From Chloroflexia bacterium (GTDB lineage Bacteria; Chloroflexota; Chloroflexia; Thermobaculales; Thermobaculaceae): a DNA stretch of 12,267 bases. Below the pieces are notes generated by a model. It was not told where the DNA came from and ran no database searches. It saw nothing but the letters and a program-made list of their open reading frames with translations. Location of the stretch: the NCBI GenBank assembly GCA_013695265.1, contig JACDAU010000441.1:1-12267 (forward strand), read 5' to 3'. The translations under genes and the position numbers were made by a program. How positions within the stretch are numbered: the stretch's first letter is position 1; each line of letters starts with the position of its first letter. Below, one piece after another: positions 6,508-12,267 of the stretch.

Positions 6508-8034
6508 ATGAGTACCGTCCGAGATCTGTTGGTAACCGCACTATCTTCGTCGGGTCGACTTGTGGCCGGGGAGGCGGTTGTGGACACGACCGTAAGTTGG
6601 GCAGTGACCGCACGGTCCCGTACCCCCGCGCTCGACCCCTTACAAGGCGGTGAGATCGTCCTGCTGCCGATGGCGGCGCTGCGCTTTCTTGGCGGAGAGC
6701 AGGCCCTCGCTGGCCTCCTGCCTGGCTTTCGCGACGCCGGTGCAGTCGCGGTGTGCATCTGGTTCGAAGCCGATCACGGGGCGCGGTCGCGTGCTGATCT
6801 GGCCCAGATACCGCTCATTGAGATGGCAGATGTCTCACCAGTCGAGGTGGAGCGCGGGCTGCTCGACCAGATCGCGGGACAGATGCGCAGCCGGCTTCGA
6901 CAGCAGCAGGATCGACAGACCCATTTGTTCGACACCCTCGCGGCCAACCGTGGCCTCGAAACGATCATCCGTGTGCTTTCCGAGCACGTCGGACGGATGG
7001 TAGCATACGTGCCGTCCACCGGGCCGGTCGTGACCTCCTCAAGCAACGCGGTCGTGCCCGAGCCTCCGATCCTTCGGCGTGTGGAAAACGCACCGGAAGT
7101 GACGACTGTGCCGCTTGACAGCGGGGACGGCGTGCTTTGGCTGACGCCGGTGTTGCACCGCGGCGCACGGCTCGGAGTGCTTGCCATCACAGGCGCGGCG
7201 AGTCCGCCAAGTGCTGGCGAAGCGCTCTCAATCCGGCAGGTCGCGGCGGCGGTTTCCGTAGAGCAGGGCAGGCTCGACGCTGCTGCCGAGGCGGAGCAGC
7301 GGCAGCGCACGCTGTTCAGTCAGGACCTCTTCGCAGGCCGGGCGTTGGAGACACTGTACGGACGCGCGCGTGCGCTGGGGATTACCCTTCCCACAGAGGG
7401 ATTCGTGACGGTCGTTGCCGCAGAGGATCAGAACGCTGCGCTGCCGGAGGTGGTGAAGGACCGCCTGCACGGCCTGCTGAACCGGCAGGCGTCGTACCCG
7501 CTGCTGGATCAGGGCAAAGCGCTACTAATGCTTATGCCGCCGGTGTTGCGCGGTGACAGCTCCACGGGGCTGGTGCTGCGCACCCTGGCGCCCCTCGGTG
7601 GCCGAATCGCGGTGGGGGTGAGCGACACAGTCGCGGAGCCTGCGCGCGTTGCGGACGCGGTCGAGGAGGCACAGACCGCGTTGCTCGTCAGCCGCCGGAC
7701 GCGCGGAGGGGCGCCGACCCGCTTCTCGGAGACGGGGGCGTACGGCCTGCTCGCGCCGCTGCGCAACACGCCGGTCGCGCGCAGGATGGTGGGCCAGATG
7801 CTTGACCCTCTCCTGCGGTACGACGAACAGCACCATGCCTCGCTCACAGAAACGCTGGAGACGTACATGGTGAGTAACGGCAATGCATCGGTCACGGCAC
7901 GTCAACTGAACCTGCATCGCAACAGCCTCGCGTATCGGCTGCGCCAGATCGAGGACCTTACGGGCCTGCCGCTCTCAGTGGCGGAGAATCGGCTGCTGCT
8001 TGCCCTTGCCCTGCGGTTGCAGAAACTCGCCTGA
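6508..8034 (+). CDS. PucR/CdaR-family transcriptional regulator
   Basis: 508 residues with the typical three-part build of PucR regulators. The N-terminal purine-catabolism-regulator-like domain (about 1-130) opens with STVRDLLVTAL. A central sensory/GGDEF-like region covers about 140-420. The C-terminal helix-turn-helix of the PucR type lies at about 448-500, with VTARQLNLHRNSLAYRLRQIE containing the recognition helix and the family's HRNSLAYRL signature. Such proteins activate or repress genes for purine, amino-acid, hydroxy-acid or other nitrogen/carbon catabolism in response to a small effector. ATG 6508 is chosen because the in-frame TTG at 6472 is the -35 box of the likely promoter and MSTVRDLL is the normal family start. 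It is divergent from the oxidoreductase-permease operon (215-bp gap) and is followed after 80 bp by glnA on the same strand; either could be a target. The palindrome at 6482-6494 suggests autoregulation. Confidence 0.93.
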   Translation: MSTVRDLLVTALSSSGRLVAGEAVVDTTVSWAVTARSRTPALDPLQGGEIVLLPMAALRFLGGEQALAGLLPGFRDAGAVAVCIWFEADHGARSRADLAQIPLIEMADVSPVEVERGLLDQIAGQMRSRLRQQQDRQTHLFDTLAANRGLETIIRVLSEHVGRMVAYVPSTGPVVTSSSNAVVPEPPILRRVENAPEVTTVPLDSGDGVLWLTPVLHRGARLGVLAITGAASPPSAGEALSIRQVAAAVSVEQGRLDAAAEAEQRQRTLFSQDLFAGRALETLYGRARALGITLPTEGFVTVVAAEDQNAALPEVVKDRLHGLLNRQASYPLLDQGKALLMLMPPVLRGDSSTGLVLRTLAPLGGRIAVGVSDTVAEPARVADAVEEAQTALLVSRRTRGGAPTRFSETGAYGLLAPLRNTPVARRMVGQMLDPLLRYDEQHHASLTETLETYMVSNGNASVTARQLNLHRNSLAYRLRQIEDLTGLPLSVAENRLLLALALRLQKLA

Positions 8035-8101
8035 CCCGCTAGAGTGCAGCAGTCATCGACAGGATGTTCAACGATGGGAATAACAACAAACAGCAGGAAA
8101 C

Positions 8102-8108
8102 AGGGAGG
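8102..8108 (+). promoter_or_regulatory. Strong ribosome binding site of glnA
   Basis: AGGGAGG lies 6 nt upstream of the TTG at 8115 and fixes that codon as the start; no ATG or GTG sits nearby in frame. Confidence 0.75.
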
Positions 8109-8114
8109 CAATAA

Positions 8115-9464
8115 TTGGCGGTCGAATACACGGAGAGCGCACTGCAGAATGCAAAGGAACTGATCGAGCGGGAAAACATCCGCTTCATAAACTTGCAGTT
8201 CACCGACATCATCGGGATGGTGAAGAGCGTCACAATACCTACATCACAGTTCGAGGAGTGCGTTGAGCACGGGAAATGGTTCGATGGCAGCTCTATTGAG
8301 GGCTTCGCGCGCATCGCGGAGAGCGACATGCAGCTCATTCCCGATCTGGACACGTTCCGGGTCATCCCCTGGGAGCGTGGCGACAACGCCGGGGCGCGCA
8401 TCATCTGCCGCGTCACTGAGCCGGGCGGCGCGGACTTCGCGGGCGATCCACGTGCCGCGCTGATCCGCGTGGTCGACGAGGCGCGCACGCTCGGCTACGA
8501 GTACATGACCGGGCCAGAGCTGGAGTTCTTTCTCTTCAAGCTCTCCGAGCTGGAGAACGTGGAGGTTCTGCCGCACGACCGCGGCGGCTACTTTGACCTC
8601 TCGACGGACGAGGCGTACGACGTGCGCAAAGACATGGTGAACGCGCTGGAAGACTTCGGCATTGAGGTGGAGACGAGCCACCACGAGGTCGCCCCAGGGC
8701 AGCACGAGATTGACACCAAGTACGCGGACGCCCTGAAGACGGCGGACGCCTCCGTGACGCTGCGCTACACCCTCAAGGCTGTCGCGGAGCGGCACGGCCT
8801 GCACTGCACCTTTATGCCTAAGCCGATCTATGGCATAAACGGCTCGGGAATGCACACGCATCAAAGCCTGTTCAATGGTGGCGAGAATGCGTTCGTCGAT
8901 CAGGCCGATTCGTACGGCCTGTCGAAGCTCGCAAAGCACTTCATTGCGGGACAGCTCGCACACGCGCCCGCGATGATCGCAGTGCTCGCTCCGACGGTCA
9001 ACTCATACAAGCGGCTCGTACCGGGCTTCGAGGCGCCGGTGTATCTCTCGTGGGCGCGCGTGAACCGCTCGGCGCTCATCCGCGTGCCGAGGGTAAACAG
9101 TGGTCAGCTCAAGGCGACGCGCGTGGAGTTGCGCTGCCCGGATCCCAGTAGCAATCCGTACCTCGCGTTCGCCGTGATGCTCAAGGCTGGCCTAGACGGC
9201 ATCAAGAACGAGATGGAGGCGCCGGAGCCTCTAGAGGAAAACCTGTACCTCTTCGACGAGACAATGCTCGCGAAGCACGGCGTTCGTACCCTGCCCGGAA
9301 GTCTCGGCGAGGCGATCGACGAGCTCAAGCGGGACGAACTGGTACAGGAGGCGCTCGGCGAGCACATCTACGAGCGCTTCATCGAGGCGAAGCAGATGGA
9401 GTGGGACGAGTACCGCCGGTACGTCACAAAGTGGGAACTCGACCGCTACCTGCCGATCTACTAG
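8115..9464 (+). CDS. glnA: Type I glutamine synthetase (GSI-alpha)
   Basis: 449 residues. The enzyme makes glutamine from glutamate, ammonia and ATP in the cytosol, as a dodecamer in this family. The N-terminal beta-grasp domain carries WFDGSSIEGF (55-64). In the catalytic domain are GPELEFFLF (133-141; metal ligands E135 and E137), HHEVAPGQHEI (189-199; E191 and E198), NGSGMHTHQSLF (242-253; H247), VNSYKRLVPGFEAPVYLSW (295-313; flap E306) and NRSALIRVP with ELRCPDPSSNPY (318-348). The length, the B. subtilis-like ending (EW...VTKWE...YLPIY) and the lack of the adenylylation-type insert mark it as GSI-alpha. R66 in GFARIAESD matches the position of the feedback-inhibition arginine described for B. 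subtilis GlnA (inferred by motif alignment). The start is TTG with a strong ribosome site. It lies 80 bp after the PucR gene with no terminator seen between, so read-through is possible. It ends before the hairpin at 9566-9595. Confidence 0.96.
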   Translation: MAVEYTESALQNAKELIERENIRFINLQFTDIIGMVKSVTIPTSQFEECVEHGKWFDGSSIEGFARIAESDMQLIPDLDTFRVIPWERGDNAGARIICRVTEPGGADFAGDPRAALIRVVDEARTLGYEYMTGPELEFFLFKLSELENVEVLPHDRGGYFDLSTDEAYDVRKDMVNALEDFGIEVETSHHEVAPGQHEIDTKYADALKTADASVTLRYTLKAVAERHGLHCTFMPKPIYGINGSGMHTHQSLFNGGENAFVDQADSYGLSKLAKHFIAGQLAHAPAMIAVLAPTVNSYKRLVPGFEAPVYLSWARVNRSALIRVPRVNSGQLKATRVELRCPDPSSNPYLAFAVMLKAGLDGIKNEMEAPEPLEENLYLFDETMLAKHGVRTLPGSLGEAIDELKRDELVQEALGEHIYERFIEAKQMEWDEYRRYVTKWELDRYLPIY

Positions 9465-9565
9465 CCCGAATCGTTCCCCCTTCAACCGATTGCGGCTCGC
9501 ACGGGAAACGCAGTGACTGGGCGGTCGGAAAGGTTGATTGGTGGTCCCGAGCTGGAATGGGGTTT

Positions 9566-9595
9566 GGGTGGAGCATCTTGCCCGGTGCTCCACCC
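9566..9595. terminator. Hairpin between the convergent glnA and zinc peptidase genes
   Basis: A perfect 10-bp inverted repeat (GGGTGGAGCA / TGCTCCACCC) with a 10-nt loop lies 101 nt after the glnA stop and 52 nt beyond the stop of the minus-strand peptidase gene. Neither flank has a real T-run (CTGTCGTTTA on plus; AAACCCC on minus). It is probably a shared bidirectional terminator; the rest of 9465-9647 shows nothing else. Confidence 0.6.
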
Positions 9596-9647
9596 CTGTC
9601 GTTTACGAGGCCGGGGGCGCGCGCAGCGACGACTGTGCCGATCTGGC

Positions 9648-10532
9648 TCAGATGCTGCCCTTGAACGTGTCGCAGTCCGCCACCAAGCCGGACTTATAGC
9701 CATTGAGGAACCAGCGCTGGCGCTGCGCTGAGGAGCCGTGCGTCCACGATTCGGAGTTCACCTGGCCCTGCGTCCGCTTCTGGATACGGTCGTCGCCCAC
9801 TGCAGCAGCGGCATCAAGGCCGTCCTCAATGTCGGCCTGAGTGAGCTTGTCGATGTAGCCGGTCTGGGTCGCGTGATGCGTCCAGACACCCGCGAAGCAG
9901 TCAGCCTGAAGCTCCGAGCGTACCGCCGTGCTTTGTGGCCCCTCCCGGTCACCCTGTATCTGGTCCAGCTTGCCTTGCAGATCCTGTACGTGATGTCCGT
10001 ACTCGTGGGCCAGCACGTATGCCTCGGCAAATGGCCCAGCCTGAGCGCCGAACTTTTGGCGCAACTCGTCGAAGAAGGCGAGGTCAATGTAGATCACTTG
10101 ATCGACCGGGCAGTAGAACGGTCCGACCTGCGAGGATGCCCCACCGCAAGCGGTCTCTGTGTACTCCGTGAACAGCGCCGTGCGGGATGGTCGATACCGT
10201 ATGTTACGCCGCTCGAATTCTGATGTCCAGTAGCTCTGGATGCTATTGACGTACCCGACGATGCGGCAGTCCTCCTGCTGATTGGCGTCAGCACCGACCT
10301 TGCAATCTTGTGTGAGGTTGCCGCTCGCGGTCTGTCCGGCGCCCTCCTGCGCAGCGGGTGCCTGGGTGCCCGGGTCATTGGGGAGTGGGTTTCCGCCGAG
10401 GAGCAGGGTGATGATGAGCACGATCAATCCTGCACCCCCGCCAACGCCGGCCACCGCGCCGCGTCCGCCGAAGCCACGGCGGTCCTCGACTTGCGACGTG
10501 TCGAGTCGAACGTCCTCATCAAAATCGGGCAT
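9648..10532 (-). CDS. YpfJ-type neutral zinc metallopeptidase, membrane-anchored
   Basis: 294 residues of the putative neutral zinc metallopeptidase family (E. coli YpfJ type). After an acidic start (MPDFDEDVRLDTSQVEDRRG) with the family's R-x-G-F/G segment come a Gly-rich hydrophobic helix at about 25-47, a single membrane anchor, and a low-complexity linker at about 48-72. The catalytic part follows: AYVLAHEYGHHVQDLQG (171-187) holds the zinc-binding HExxH (H176, E177, H180), and E207 in SELQADCFAGVW (206-217) is the likely third ligand. Cysteines at 77, 89, 129, 141, 212 and 287 suit disulfides in an extracytoplasmic domain (inferred). The C-terminal SWTHGSSAQRQRWFLNGY block is typical. 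The ATG at 10532 has GGGAGGG about 6 nt upstream; longer starts at up to 10586 lack support. The cellular substrate of this family is not known. It is the third gene in line after dnaX and ybaB, but 201 bp away. Confidence 0.93.
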   Translation of the reverse strand: MPDFDEDVRLDTSQVEDRRGFGGRGAVAGVGGGAGLIVLIITLLLGGNPLPNDPGTQAPAAQEGAGQTASGNLTQDCKVGADANQQEDCRIVGYVNSIQSYWTSEFERRNIRYRPSRTALFTEYTETACGGASSQVGPFYCPVDQVIYIDLAFFDELRQKFGAQAGPFAEAYVLAHEYGHHVQDLQGKLDQIQGDREGPQSTAVRSELQADCFAGVWTHHATQTGYIDKLTQADIEDGLDAAAAVGDDRIQKRTQGQVNSESWTHGSSAQRQRWFLNGYKSGLVADCDTFKGSI

Positions 10533-10670
10533 GTGCGTCCCTCCCCTGCAACCATTGTGTTCGCGCGCCGCGTTCATGATGCACAAGGGGTGCCAGCGGC
10601 CCGACCCAGCACGGTGAAACGGGCTCTATACCGGACGCCGTTAGGCTTCCCGCTTAGGAACAGTTATGGG

Positions 10671-10731
10671 GTGCGTGCGGCTTGAGGAAGAATGCCAAAA
10701 CGCTCGGGTGACCAGCACGCACGTAGTGCGT
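10671..10731 (-). promoter_or_regulatory. Alternative hairpin-forming segments downstream of ybaB
   Basis: ACGCAC-GTA-GTGCGT (10717-10731) is a perfect 6-bp palindrome 2 nt beyond the ybaB stop. GCACGCAC (10715-10722) is also complementary to GTGCGTGC at 10671-10678, so the middle segment could pair with either side. There is no T-run. It may be a 3' hairpin for dnaX-ybaB; any switch between the two structures is speculative. No clear promoter for the peptidase gene was found in 10533-10733. Confidence 0.3.
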
Positions 10732-10733
10732 CT

Positions 10734-11027
10734 CTACATCCCCGGCAGCTTCAGCCCGCCGGTAATCACGCCCATGCGCTGGGCCGCGAGTTCTTGCGAC
10801 TGCGTGATTGCCGAGTTCACTGCGGCGACCATCAGATCCTCCAGCATCTCGACGTCCTCGGCATCAACGATGCCCGGATCAATCTTCACACTGCGGAGCT
10901 GCTGCTGGCCGGTCATCACCGCCGTTACCGCGCCATCGCCCACGGCCACTTCGACCGTTTCCTCTGCGAGATCCTCCTGGATCTTCAGCATCTTGTTTTG
11001 CAGGTCGCGCATCATCTTCTGGTTCAA
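10734..11027 (-). CDS. ybaB: YbaB/EbfC family nucleoid-associated protein
   Basis: 97 residues, the usual family size. These are small dimeric cytosolic proteins that bind DNA without strong sequence preference and help to shape the nucleoid. The N-terminal helix (NQKMMRDLQNKMLKIQEDLAEE), the VEVAVGDGAVTAVMTGQQQLRSVKIDP beta-sheet section and the AEDVEMLEDLMVAAVNSAITQSQELAAQRMG helix are all characteristic, as is the Gly/Pro-ending tail (GGLKLPGM). The start is a TTG at 11027 whose TTGA overlaps the dnaX stop, backed by GGAGGGGAG (11036-11044) 8 nt upstream; the ATG codons five and six residues in are less well placed. It sits directly behind dnaX as in many bacteria. The usual next gene, recR, is absent here. 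Confidence 0.95.
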   Translation of the reverse strand: MNQKMMRDLQNKMLKIQEDLAEETVEVAVGDGAVTAVMTGQQQLRSVKIDPGIVDAEDVEMLEDLMVAAVNSAITQSQELAAQRMGVITGGLKLPGM

Positions 11028-12267
11028 CTGTCCGACTCCCCTCCATTGATCTCTGTAATCTTCCCGTTGAAGATGTTCATCGTCGCCTTTACCAGTGGGT
11101 CGGCGAGCACCTGTTCGCCAGCGGACGGTGTGCGCGCGGGCACTTCTGCTCGTCCCTCGCCAACGGTACAGCGTATAGTAGCAGCTTGGCCGAGCACCTT
11201 GCCGAGTGCTTGCTCCACTGCGGCAGTGGTCGCTGGCTCCTCGATCTTCGTCTTGTGGAACTCATACTGAAAGTCGAGCACCACGTTATTTGCGTTGAGG
11301 CCGATGGGCCGACATCCCTTCAGGAGCGCTTGCACCGAACGGTTGAGCAAGGTCGAATTAAGGACCCGTGGCCAAAGCTGCTCGACGTGCTCCAGTGTGA
11401 GCGGGCCGTTGTGCTGCTCCACGGGCGCCGACTCCGGCTGGCTCTCCCCGGACCCGTTGCTCCCATTTTTGGCGTGCGCCTCCATCGGTGCGCGCCGAGG
11501 TGTCGGGGTGTCATACGCACCAGGACGGGCTGGTGGCCCCTCGGCGGCCCGTTGCGCGGGCCTGGCGTCGGGTTGCTTCGGTCGCGACCCGGCGGGGGGC
11601 GTTGTTCTCGCGGCTGGCGCGGCATCCGTGGATCGCACTGGCTGCGCTTGTAGCGCCAACGCTGTCGTAGACGCGACCAGTGCCAGTTCCAGCGGTAGAT
11701 AGCCGTATGGCCCGGTGCGCAGGGTGTAATCGAGCGTGCTAAAACGTTCGGTGATGTCGATCAACTGGTGCAGGCTCGACCGCTCGGCCTGGGCACGCAT
11801 CGCCTCCATCGCCTCGTGCGTGAGGTCCAGACCGTTCTGCTTGCTGTTCCCCGATACCTTGAGCAGCATCACGCCGCGCAGGTACTCCACCAACTCCTGC
11901 GTGAACTGCCGGGCGTCCATGCCCTCCTGTGCCCAGTCCGTCAGCCGCGCCAGTCCCACTGCCGCGTCTCGATCGATCAGTGCGTCCACGAACTGCGAAA
12001 CCCGCTCGCTGCCTACAGTGCCCAGCAGCCCCTGGAGCTGCTCCAGCGTGATCTCCTCCGCACCATATACCGTCAGTTGGTCAAGCAGGCCGAGCGCGTC
12101 GCGCAAACTGCCGGTACTCAGGCGCGCGATTGCCGCAAGTGCTTGCGGCTGCACCTGCAACCCCTCGCTGTCCGCGACTGTCTCCAGTCGCCGCACCACC
12201 TCTGTAGTCGAGATGCGGCGGAAGTCGAATCGCTGGCATCGGGAGATGATCGTCGGCAGAACCTTCC
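11024..12267 (-). CDS. dnaX: DNA polymerase III subunit gamma/tau (5' end outside window)
   Basis: The 3' two-thirds or so of dnaX, whose product is the ATPase subunit of the clamp loader that places the sliding clamp on DNA during replication. The frame is open through the right edge: 413 codons are visible and the Walker A region lies outside. From the edge come KVLPTIISRCQRFDFRR (the SRC motif with its arginine finger, visible residues 8-10), then TGSLRDALGLLDQL (51-64, sensor 2). The helical oligomerisation domain ends near 205, followed by a Pro/Ala/Arg-rich linker at about 207-290. The C-terminal domain (about 295-405; LWPRVLNSTLLNRSVQALLKG, FHKTKIEE, VEQALGKVLG) resembles the tau-type extension of Gram-positive-style DnaX. 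A GTG at 12199 is not the start, because homologous sequence continues upstream of it. The TGA overlaps the ybaB start. Confidence 0.96.
   Translation of the reverse strand, partial: KVLPTIISRCQRFDFRRISTTEVVRRLETVADSEGLQVQPQALAAIARLSTGSLRDALGLLDQLTVYGAEEITLEQLQGLLGTVGSERVSQFVDALIDRDAAVGLARLTDWAQEGMDARQFTQELVEYLRGVMLLKVSGNSKQNGLDLTHEAMEAMRAQAERSSLHQLIDITERFSTLDYTLRTGPYGYLPLELALVASTTALALQAQPVRSTDAAPAARTTPPAGSRPKQPDARPAQRAAEGPPARPGAYDTPTPRRAPMEAHAKNGSNGSGESQPESAPVEQHNGPLTLEHVEQLWPRVLNSTLLNRSVQALLKGCRPIGLNANNVVLDFQYEFHKTKIEEPATTAAVEQALGKVLGQAATIRCTVGEGRAEVPARTPSAGEQVLADPLVKATMNIFNGKITEINGGESDS
11036..11044 (-). promoter_or_regulatory. Ribosome binding site of ybaB inside the end of dnaX
   Basis: GGAGGGGAG on the minus strand, within the last codons of dnaX, lies 8 nt before the TTG at 11027 and decides that start over the ATGs at 11015 and 11012. 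Confidence 0.7.

Noticed and set aside
11466..11470. A run of five A residues in the dnaX linker (minus strand) as a programmed frameshift site for the shorter gamma product
   Set aside because: The run is too short compared with known dnaX slippery sites, and no Shine-Dalgarno-like stimulator or convincing downstream hairpin with an early stop was seen.
12199..12199. The GTG at this position as the start of dnaX
   Set aside because: Conserved DnaX sequence, including the SRC motif, continues upstream of it to the window edge in the same frame.

Overview
The window is GC-rich bacterial chromosomal DNA whose genes start variously with ATG, GTG or TTG. The glutamine synthetase is of the short GSI-alpha type. 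Together with a PucR regulator, an AlbA_2-type protein, an LctP-type permease and a YpfJ-like peptidase, this best suits a Chloroflexota (Thermomicrobia-like) or similar deep-branching Gram-positive-type genome. That placement is an inference from family character and has not been checked by search. No tRNA, rRNA, CRISPR array, insertion sequence or prophage was seen.

Layout. At the left edge is the 3' end of lon (+), closed by a hairpin. Next comes a TTG-started 588-aa protein (+) that joins a PHP metallo-phosphoesterase domain, an AlbA_2 (Schlafen-type) domain and an unrecognised C-terminal domain; this is the most unusual protein here. A gene-poor stretch of about 470 bp follows, with a hairpin and a degenerate dispersed-repeat-like inverted repeat, and then a 149-aa membrane-anchored protein of unknown function (+).

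From 3352 to 6292 lies a tight minus-strand operon: a Gfo/Idh/MocA dehydrogenase, an LctP-family permease, and a 51-residue double-hydrophobic-segment ORF that is too short for ordinary gene finding. Each pair overlaps by 4 bp. The operon is divergent from a PucR-family regulator (+), whose promoter appears to give a leaderless mRNA and carries a perfect 13-bp palindrome between its -35 and -10 boxes. Downstream of pucR, in the same direction, is glutamine synthetase glnA (TTG start, strong Shine-Dalgarno sequence), ending at a hairpin shared with a convergent gene group.

The right part is on the minus strand: dnaX (5' end outside the window), ybaB/ebfC overlapping it by 4 bp through a TTG start, and, after about 200 bp, a YpfJ-type neutral zinc metallopeptidase.

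How the genes fit together. dnaX-ybaB is a conserved replication/nucleoid pair. The dehydrogenase-permease-small-protein set looks like a uptake-and-oxidation module for a hydroxy-acid or sugar-acid type substrate. The divergent PucR protein may regulate that module, itself, glnA, or some combination. The PHP-AlbA_2 protein stands alone and its function is open: nucleic-acid processing or defence is possible but unproven.
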